The position numbers were made by a program, and so were the translations under genes. Of a DNA stretch of 33,579 bases, positions 16,240-22,154 are shown piece after piece. The DNA is from Lachnospiraceae bacterium. Lineage in GTDB: Bacteria > Bacillota > Clostridia > Lachnospirales > Lachnospiraceae. The notes beneath the pieces are model-generated. The model was given only the letters and a program-made list of their open reading frames with translations, did not search any database and was not told the origin of the DNA. The DNA lies in the NCBI GenBank assembly GCA_022776305.1, contig JALFIB010000093.1:1-33579 (forward strand), read 5' to 3'. The first letter of the stretch is position 1. Each line of letters starts with the position of its first letter.

Positions 16240-17601
16240 AATAGCAACAAACGCTGCAGGAACAATTCCGGATCCTCCAAAGATCAGCTGGATCCATTCC
16301 GGTGTTGCGTGAAGGATGGTGCTGTTCGCTCCCATACCGTATCCGATACCAAGGGCAACAGATACAATGGTAAGGCTTCGTGCCGTCAGTGTCTCTTTTG
16401 TGATCAGCTGGATACCGCTTAAAACGATGGATGAGAACATCATAACAGCGGCACCGCCCAGTACAGACTGAGGCATGATAGAAACCAAAGCTCCAAGCTT
16501 AGGGATCAAACCGCACAAAATCAAAAATACAGCTCCTGTTGCCAGCGCAGTACGGTTCACGATCTTTGTCATAGACACAAGCCCAACGTTCTGGCTAAAA
16601 GACGTATTTGGCAGGACGCCGAACAGAGCAGCAAAGGTAGAACCAAGGCCGTCACATACAACGCCTCCGGAAAGCTCTTCATTGGTAGCTTCCCTTCCCA
16701 TGCCGCCTTCCATCACGCCGGAAATATCTCCCACGGTTTCCACGGCAGTAACCACAAACATAACAAGAACGGGCGCAATGGCACGCCAGTCAAATACAAT
16801 TTTTACCGGCATGAGCTTTGGAACTGCAAACCATGTTGCGTTTTTCACCTTATCCCAATTAAGCACCCATGCTTTCGTATATTCTACTCCGTCTGCATTG
16901 ACAGCCGTGTGCGGAAGTACCATTCCCATAATAACAGCTGCAATATATCCCACGATAATACCGATCAAGATGGAGGAAGAGCTTGTCATTCCCTTCGTTC
17001 CATGTTTCAGTGCAATAATGACCACCAGCACCAAAAGCCCTAAAAGAAGGTTCTCAATGGATCCAAAATCCTGAGCACTGTTTCCTCCGCCAAAGGAATT
17101 GACCCCCACTGAGATCAGTGAAAGACCGATGGACAATACGACGGTTCCGGTGACAACCGGCGGGAAAAACTTCCGCAAAGGTTTCAACAAAAATCCAAGC
17201 ACACCTTCAAAAATACCGCCGATCAGGGACGCTCCCATAATGGCCCCGTATGCCAATACACCGCCTCCCATGCTGGAGGCTACACTGTTGAATACACCGA
17301 TAAAGCCTGAACTTGTTCCCATAATGATCGGAACCTTTCCGCCCACCGGACCGATGGAAAATAGCTGCACAAGAGTTACAATACCTGCTACCAGCATGGC
17401 ATTTTGCAAAAGCGCAACCTGAAGATCAGCGAATTCGCTGCCGCTTCCCATACCACAAGCGCCGGTAATGATAAGAAGTGGTGTCAGGTTTCCCACAAAC
17501 ATAGCCAGCACATGCTGCAGTCCCAGGGGAATTGCCTGCTTGAAAGACAGTTTGCCATCAAAGATGTATGCTTCCTTTGACAGTTCATTCTGATGTTTCA
17601 T
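16201..17601 (-). CDS. Xanthine/uracil permease family (NCS2/NAT) transporter
   Basis: Nucleobase:cation symporter of the cytoplasmic membrane, 466 residues with about 12-14 hydrophobic segments. The NAT signature QNVGLVSMTK lies near residue 338 and the first-helix GLQHVLAMFVGN carries the conserved QH pair. AVETVGDISGVMEGG supplies the conserved acidic residue of TM8. Proximity to the xanthine-dehydrogenase-type operon favours xanthine or another oxidised purine as substrate, although uracil or uric acid cannot be excluded. GAGGAGAG precedes the ATG. The gene is monocistronic, faces the MocA-like gene tail-to-tail, and ends inside a tandem repeat. Confidence 0.92.
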   Translation of the reverse strand: MKHQNELSKEAYIFDGKLSFKQAIPLGLQHVLAMFVGNLTPLLIITGACGMGSGSEFADLQVALLQNAMLVAGIVTLVQLFSIGPVGGKVPIIMGTSSGFIGVFNSVASSMGGGVLAYGAIMGASLIGGIFEGVLGFLLKPLRKFFPPVVTGTVVLSIGLSLISVGVNSFGGGNSAQDFGSIENLLLGLLVLVVIIALKHGTKGMTSSSSILIGIIVGYIAAVIMGMVLPHTAVNADGVEYTKAWVLNWDKVKNATWFAVPKLMPVKIVFDWRAIAPVLVMFVVTAVETVGDISGVMEGGMGREATNEELSGGVVCDGLGSTFAALFGVLPNTSFSQNVGLVSMTKIVNRTALATGAVFLILCGLIPKLGALVSIMPQSVLGGAAVMMFSSIVLSGIQLITKETLTARSLTIVSVALGIGYGMGANSTILHATPEWIQLIFGGSGIVPAAFVAILLNIVLPKEEKA

Positions 17602-17773
17602 TTTCTCTCTCCTCTTTCGTTTTTCACATCATTTATGAGCCAAGAGACAATCGGACGTAACATGCCTGCTTGCAGGTATTTCCTGTCAGGGCCATTTGTC
17701 ACACAACTCATATTGTTACAAAGAATCACAGAACTTGTTTATATTGCAAAGTCCTGCACTCATTTGCAGTCTT

Positions 17774-17802
17774 ACTTTATCATCCACCATTTGTTCCGTC
17801 AA
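17774..17802 (-). promoter_or_regulatory. Candidate promoter of the purine permease gene, with a long leader
   Basis: Minus-strand TTGACG (17797-17802) lies 17 bases from TAAAGT (17774-17779), a moderate match. A transcript from about 17767 would have a 165-base leader. The stretch 17602-17897 also contains an imperfect dyad (TTTGT..ACA / TTGT..GACAAA, near 17696-17723) and a CCTGC..GCAGG stem (near 17664-17675). I do not recognise the purine riboswitch core in it. It also holds the upstream region of the radical SAM gene on the plus strand, where I could not fix a promoter. Confidence 0.45.
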
Positions 17803-17897
17803 TGTAAAAGGCATGTTTCTTTAAAATCGTAATACTTTCGTCATATTTTTGCGCTAAGATGTAATGAACCAATAAAGCGATAGGAGAGAAAACGCTC

Positions 17898-18611
17898 ATG
17901 AAAATTCTCGGACTGCAAAAACTCACCCTTTTAGATTGTCCCGGCCATATCGGTGCCATTGTATTTTTAGGCGGCTGTAATTTTCGCTGTCCCTTCTGCC
18001 AGAACAGTTCGCTCGTCCAAAGGCCTGCAGAGCTTCCCATTGTCACAGAAGAAGAATTTTTTTCTTTTCTAAAAAAGCGTTCCGGCATATTGGAAGGTGT
18101 CTGTGTTACAGGCGGGGAACCTACCTTATCCCCTGAACTGCCTGATTTTTTATCATCCATAAAGTCAGCAGGATATCTGGTAAAGCTGGATACCAACGGC
18201 ACAAACCCGGATATGCTGGGCTCTCTGATTGCAGAAAAAACCGTTGATTACGTTGCCATGGATATCAAAGCAGGCCGGGCAAACTATGGCCATGTCTGCG
18301 GGATAAAAAATCCGTCTACTGCAGAATCCCTGCTGGAAAAAGTCCGTACCTCAGTGGATCTTTTGAAAAACAGTCCTTTGGAGTATGAATTTCGTACCAC
18401 CATGGTCAAGGGTCTCCACACCCAATCTGATTTTGAAGATATCAGCCAGTGGATTTCCGGCTGCAAAGCTTACTATCTCCAATCTTTCCGGGATTGTGAT
18501 GAAGTACTGCAGAAAAACCATTCCTTCTCTGCTTTTTCCACGGAAGAAATGCAGCATTTTTTGTCCATCGTCCAAAAAGAAATCCCTCAGGCATGCCTGA
18601 GGGGAGTCTGA
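17898..18611 (+). CDS. Anaerobic ribonucleotide reductase activating protein-like radical SAM enzyme
   Basis: 237-residue radical SAM protein of the NrdG-like activating type (NrdG2-like). The iron-sulfur motif CNFRCPFC gives C27, C31 and C34. The GGEP SAM-binding motif (VTGGEPT) lies near residue 73, and MDIKAG near 121 is a usual later strand. Such enzymes generate a glycyl radical on anaerobic ribonucleotide reductase or a related partner. No nrdD or other glycyl radical enzyme is nearby, so the partner is elsewhere or unknown. GATAGGAGAG precedes the ATG. Its last 25 bases overlap tail-to-tail with the gene on the opposite strand. Confidence 0.88.
   Translation: MKILGLQKLTLLDCPGHIGAIVFLGGCNFRCPFCQNSSLVQRPAELPIVTEEEFFSFLKKRSGILEGVCVTGGEPTLSPELPDFLSSIKSAGYLVKLDTNGTNPDMLGSLIAEKTVDYVAMDIKAGRANYGHVCGIKNPSTAESLLEKVRTSVDLLKNSPLEYEFRTTMVKGLHTQSDFEDISQWISGCKAYYLQSFRDCDEVLQKNHSFSAFSTEEMQHFLSIVQKEIPQACLRGV
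18574..18603 (-). terminator. Terminator inside a tail-to-tail gene overlap
   Basis: A perfect 20-bp palindrome at 18584-18603 (8-bp stem CCCTCAGG/CCTGAGGG with a CATG loop) is followed on the minus strand by ATTTCTTTTT (18574-18583). It forms the terminator of the repeat-rich protein gene, whose TGA stop (18587-18589) lies in the stem. It also lies within the final codons of the radical SAM gene on the plus strand. Confidence 0.8.
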
Positions 18612-19774
18612 TCCTCCTGTTTATGCAAAATCCGGTACCAATATCCGAATACCTTTCCGCATTCACAGACTTTTGACATTTTAAATTTTTCAAATCCGAA
18701 CATTCCGGCCATATACTGCTCCTGTGGATTTCGAATCCCCGGAACTCCCAGTACATACGCCCCATCACTGTTCATGCCAAGCAGCAAATGGCGGTACTGG
18801 AAAAAACCATGCTGCAGAAAACTACTGCGCCCTACCTGCCATCGTTCCTGCTGCAGCCTGACTACATCACAAGGCTTGATCGTAATGCAATTGACGATCT
18901 CTGTATCTTGAAAAGGCTGGAAATGAGGACGTATCCGAAACAACTCTTTCACCACGGATTCTCTTTCTTTTTTCGGGCGTTCCATTCCTTCCGGATCCTC
19001 TGCCTTTTCCGGGCTTTTCGTCTCTTCCGGATCCTCTGCCTTTTCCGGGTTTTTCGTCCGTTCCCAATCCTCTGCCTTTTCCGGACGTCCCATCCCTTCT
19101 GAATCATCTTCCGAAGCAATATCCATCTCCGTCAAAATTTTTCCGGAGCTTTCTATTATGTCATTGCTTGCAGCTGTTTCCTTTTCTTTTTCCCAGATAC
19201 CCTCCACTCTTTTCGGAACTTCCTCTACCGAAACCTTCTCTGTTTGTTCCGATACTTTCTCTGCTTTTCCCGCAACTTCCTTTTTCGAAACCTTCTCTGT
19301 TTGCTCCGGAACTTTCTCCGTTCTTTCCGGAACCTCCTTCTCTTCTACCAAAGCTTCCTCGGTTTTCGCCGATGTTTCTTTTGTCCTGTTTTGGTCCAGA
19401 TGCTCCGGCTGTATGGGCATATCATCCCAAACGGTCAAAAACCGGCGGCCATCCCCACTTTCCATTTGGATCCCCGCCAAATCTTCCAAACGGAAATTGC
19501 TGTTCCCTATAGGGGTTTCTGCTAGATACGCCCATTCCTCCGATATTTCTTTTTCTGTGCGCATCATTCCCATAGGAATATGGATCAAGTCATCTTTTCC
19601 CCTTACAAAACCATATACCTGCAAAGGCGGTTCCGGCATAACCCCTGTAGTAAGCCGGAATAAGATCCGCCACATTCCGTTTCTAAGCTCTACCTTCGCA
19701 AAACCTGCGCTCCTCTGTTTTTTTCCATCTATGTATTCATAAAAATAAGCAATGAACCGTTTATATTCTGCCAT
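18587..19774 (-). CDS. Protein of unknown function with two charged repeat blocks (DUF6128-like)
   Basis: About 395 residues, probably cytoplasmic: no signal peptide or membrane segment. I believe its conserved ends match a Lachnospiraceae family (DUF6128), but this is from memory. Residues 1-130 form a globular domain starting AEYKRFIAYFYEYIDGKKQRSAGFAKVE. About 130-280 is low-complexity, Glu/Lys/Pro-rich, with 19-residue repeats (EVPERTEKVPEQTEKVSKK-like) and 12-residue repeats (EKAEDPE-like). A C-terminal globular domain (about 285-395) includes YMAGMFGFEKF and CECGKVFGYWYRI. AAGGA lies 10 bases upstream of the chosen start; ATG codons 2 and 4 codons earlier are alternatives. Function unknown. 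Confidence 0.75.
   Translation of the reverse strand: MAEYKRFIAYFYEYIDGKKQRSAGFAKVELRNGMWRILFRLTTGVMPEPPLQVYGFVRGKDDLIHIPMGMMRTEKEISEEWAYLAETPIGNSNFRLEDLAGIQMESGDGRRFLTVWDDMPIQPEHLDQNRTKETSAKTEEALVEEKEVPERTEKVPEQTEKVSKKEVAGKAEKVSEQTEKVSVEEVPKRVEGIWEKEKETAASNDIIESSGKILTEMDIASEDDSEGMGRPEKAEDWERTKNPEKAEDPEETKSPEKAEDPEGMERPKKERESVVKELFRIRPHFQPFQDTEIVNCITIKPCDVVRLQQERWQVGRSSFLQHGFFQYRHLLLGMNSDGAYVLGVPGIRNPQEQYMAGMFGFEKFKMSKVCECGKVFGYWYRILHKQEDQTPLRHA
18989..19096 (-). repeat. In-frame 36-bp tandem repeat (3 copies) in the unknown-function gene
   Basis: Copies at 18989-19024, 19025-19060 and 19061-19096 are each 36 bases, with ATCCTCTGCCTTTTCCGG shared on the plus strand. They encode 12-residue units of the EKAEDPE type. 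A second, more diverged block at about 19195-19345 encodes two 19-residue units plus a partial one, so this gene contains two separate tandem expansions. Confidence 0.9.
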
Positions 19775-19841
19775 GGGCATCCACATCCTTTCTTACTCAA
19801 AGATAGTGTATGCCTGACATTCGTGAAACATGTCTGTATTT

Positions 19842-21344
19842 TCAGTTTTCTGCGGTCTTTAAAGGGATACCAAACCAGAATTCCACCCCTTTTTCCTTAT
19901 TTTCCACACCGCAGACACCTCCGTGCTGTGCCACAATGCTTTTTACGATATACAATCCCAATCCCGTTCCTCCCGTGCTGTCATTGCTGCTGCCGGCGCT
20001 GCCTTGGTAAAAGCTGTCCCAGATCTTATGGATATCTTTTTCTTCCACCGGCTTCCCCTCATTATATACGGCATAAATCATATAGGCTCCGTTTTCTTCC
20101 ACAGAACACCGGACTGCGGTCCCTACCGGGGCGTACCGGTAAGCGTTCATCAGAAAATTATTCATCGCCCGCCGGATGTTTTCCGCATTTCCCAAGACCT
20201 CAGGACACGCTTTCGCCTCCAACTGCAGCGTGATCTGCTTTCTGGCAAATAAAGGAGTAAAATCATTGCAGACAGTTTCAGCCACTTTGCAAAGATCCAA
20301 CATTTCCATGGGAATATTCTCCAGACCTTCTTCCACAGAAAAAATCTGCAGCATACTGTTGATCATATCGCTCATTCGTGTAATCTCTTCCATCACCGAT
20401 TCACAATATTTTTCCCGCTTTTCCCCATCGCTGATCATGGGCAGCAATTCGACTTGTCCTGAAATAATGGCAAGAGGCGTTTTCAGTTCATGGGAAACAT
20501 TGTTGACAAACCGTTTCCTGTGCTGCTCCAGATCAGCCCTTCTGGCATTGTCCTGCTGCAGGAGATGGTTGAATGTCTCCAGATCATGGATGTAGTCCTG
20601 TATCTGCTGGGACATCATGTTGATGCTGTCCCCCAGCTCATTCAGCTCCTGATACTTTGTTTCCTCTTCGATACGCTCGGAAAAATCTTTATTGGCTATC
20701 TTTCTTGCAACTCTTGCAGCTTTTTCCACAGGCTCCCCGATCCCTTTGGAAAGCACACGTACAGAAACCGTCCCCAGCAACAGAAACACCGCAAGCACAA
20801 GCAGGAGCATCTTCTGTGCATAAGAAGTGCTCCGATTGATGGCCGAAGTGGTCTCCGTGATCAGAATATAATAGGTGCTGCCTTCCCGGAGGTGCTTTCC
20901 CCGCAGTACCACCCTGCCTCCGTTTTCATTTTCTTCATATCCAGCCTGAGGGTTTTCCGTATACTTTGTCATCCACTGTTCAATGGTCATATGGTCCGAA
21001 GAATTGTTTTTTATCTTCGGTAATTTATTGGTCGCATAGAGTAATTCAAAATTTTCATCCCGTATGCGGAACTTCAGGTTATCGCTTTCATATTCTTCCA
21101 AAAGCCCGCCGGAGTTTTCTTCCCCCTCATCCTCAAGGGCTTTCTCCTTCATCGCATTCTCACTCTGGCAAAGCTCGGCAATATCCACATTGACCAGACG
21201 GGAATACGCCTCTTCCACCGTTTTGCACTGTTCAGAAATATAAACTGCCCGCGTCCCATATGCGTAAAGGGCTCCCACGATCCCAGACAGCACAGTAAGG
21301 AGCACAATTAAGTGGACAAATAACCGCTTGCTAATGGTGTTCAT
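19842..21344 (-). CDS. Membrane sensor histidine kinase
   Basis: 500-residue sensor kinase of a two-component system. A first membrane helix (about 8-30), an extracytoplasmic sensor region (31-178) and a second helix (about 179-197) are followed by a HAMP linker to about 255. HisKA contains the phosphoacceptor H285 in NNVSHELKTP. The HATPase domain shows the N-box MNNFLMNAYRYAP and the G2-type motif GGTGLGLYIVKSIV. The ATG lies one base after the response regulator stop, with GAGG about 8 bases upstream. The external domain is not one I recognise, so the stimulus is unknown. Confidence 0.93.
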   Translation of the reverse strand: MNTISKRLFVHLIVLLTVLSGIVGALYAYGTRAVYISEQCKTVEEAYSRLVNVDIAELCQSENAMKEKALEDEGEENSGGLLEEYESDNLKFRIRDENFELLYATNKLPKIKNNSSDHMTIEQWMTKYTENPQAGYEENENGGRVVLRGKHLREGSTYYILITETTSAINRSTSYAQKMLLLVLAVFLLLGTVSVRVLSKGIGEPVEKAARVARKIANKDFSERIEEETKYQELNELGDSINMMSQQIQDYIHDLETFNHLLQQDNARRADLEQHRKRFVNNVSHELKTPLAIISGQVELLPMISDGEKREKYCESVMEEITRMSDMINSMLQIFSVEEGLENIPMEMLDLCKVAETVCNDFTPLFARKQITLQLEAKACPEVLGNAENIRRAMNNFLMNAYRYAPVGTAVRCSVEENGAYMIYAVYNEGKPVEEKDIHKIWDSFYQGSAGSSNDSTGGTGLGLYIVKSIVAQHGGVCGVENKEKGVEFWFGIPLKTAEN

Positions 21345-21345
21345 A

Positions 21346-22041
21346 CTATTTTACCTCAAAACGGTAACCTGTACCGTAAATCGTATCTATGTATCTGCCG
21401 GCATCTCCCAGCTTTAAACGAAGCTGTTTGATGATCGTATCCACAGAACGGTCTGTACCGTTATAATCAACTCCCCATATCTCATCTAACATTCGGTCTC
21501 TGGATAGCACGATTTTTTCATTTATCATAAGAAAATTTAATACTTCATATTCTTTCGGTGTCAAAATGATCTCTTCCCCGTTTACAAACACTTTATGTCC
21601 TTCCCTGTCCACGGAGATGATCCCATAGCTTTTCCTCCGGCTATTTCCGTTCACCCTACGCAGGAGGGCTTCGATATGTGCCTTTAACACAGACAGCAAA
21701 AAGGGCTTCACAAGATAATCGTCCGCTCCCAGAGCAAACCCCCGCAACTGGTCTTCCTCGCTGCATCTCGCTGTAAGAATGATAACAGGGACCTCTGATT
21801 TCTCACGGATCTGTTTCAAAAGCTCAAAACCGCTCATGGATGGGAGCATAATATCCAGCAGGATCAGATCCGGCCATTCTCCTTCGCTCCTTGAAAGCAG
21901 GCCCAGCACCCCGTCTGCATCCCGGGCACACTCCGTTACATACCCACTCATGACCAGATATTCCTCAATGGTGCTGCGCAGTTTATCTTCATCCTCTACC
22001 AAAAAAACCTTAACACTTTTCTGTGTTATATTTCCCTCCAT
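21346..22041 (-). CDS. OmpR/PhoB-family response regulator
   Basis: 231-residue regulator: receiver domain at about 10-125 with acidic residues E16/D17, phosphoacceptor D63 in LILLDIMLP, conserved Thr in ILTARC and Lys in YLVKPF. A winged-helix DNA-binding domain follows at about 135-231 (LTPKEYEVLNFLMIN, VDTIIKQLRLKLG). The start at 22041 has GAGG 8 bases upstream; a longer in-frame form adds nine basic residues that are unlike the family. It is cotranscribed with the downstream sensor kinase. Two TTTGTAA direct repeats 11 bases apart lie upstream and could be its own binding site. Confidence 0.93.
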   Translation of the reverse strand: MEGNITQKSVKVFLVEDEDKLRSTIEEYLVMSGYVTECARDADGVLGLLSRSEGEWPDLILLDIMLPSMSGFELLKQIREKSEVPVIILTARCSEEDQLRGFALGADDYLVKPFLLSVLKAHIEALLRRVNGNSRRKSYGIISVDREGHKVFVNGEEIILTPKEYEVLNFLMINEKIVLSRDRMLDEIWGVDYNGTDRSVDTIIKQLRLKLGDAGRYIDTIYGTGYRFEVK

Positions 22042-22082
22042 TTTTCTTCCTCGCCTTACAAATATCATATTTTTGAAAAACT

Positions 22083-22100
22083 TTTGTAACTTATTTGTAA
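22083..22100. promoter_or_regulatory. Direct repeat of possible response-regulator binding site
   Basis: TTTGTAA at 22083-22089 and again at 22094-22100, an 11-base period, one helical turn, as bound by OmpR/PhoB-type dimers. The repeats lie 42-59 bases before the response regulator start codon, just upstream of a TATGAT -10-like element. Autoregulation is an inference from spacing and position. Confidence 0.45.
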
Positions 22101-22154
22101 TTATTTAATCATAAAAATGTGAGGAAAATGTGTATTTCCCAAGTTTTCTATAAA

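Noticed and set aside
16475-17074. 199-residue plus-strand open frame opposite the permease
   Set aside because: It is the antisense shadow of a well-supported transporter gene and has no recognisable motif or start signal.
18584-18603. 20-bp perfect palindrome as an attachment or recombination site
   Set aside because: It has an 8-bp stem, a 4-base loop and a U-tract right at a gene end, which a terminator explains better; no integrase or duplicated flank is present.
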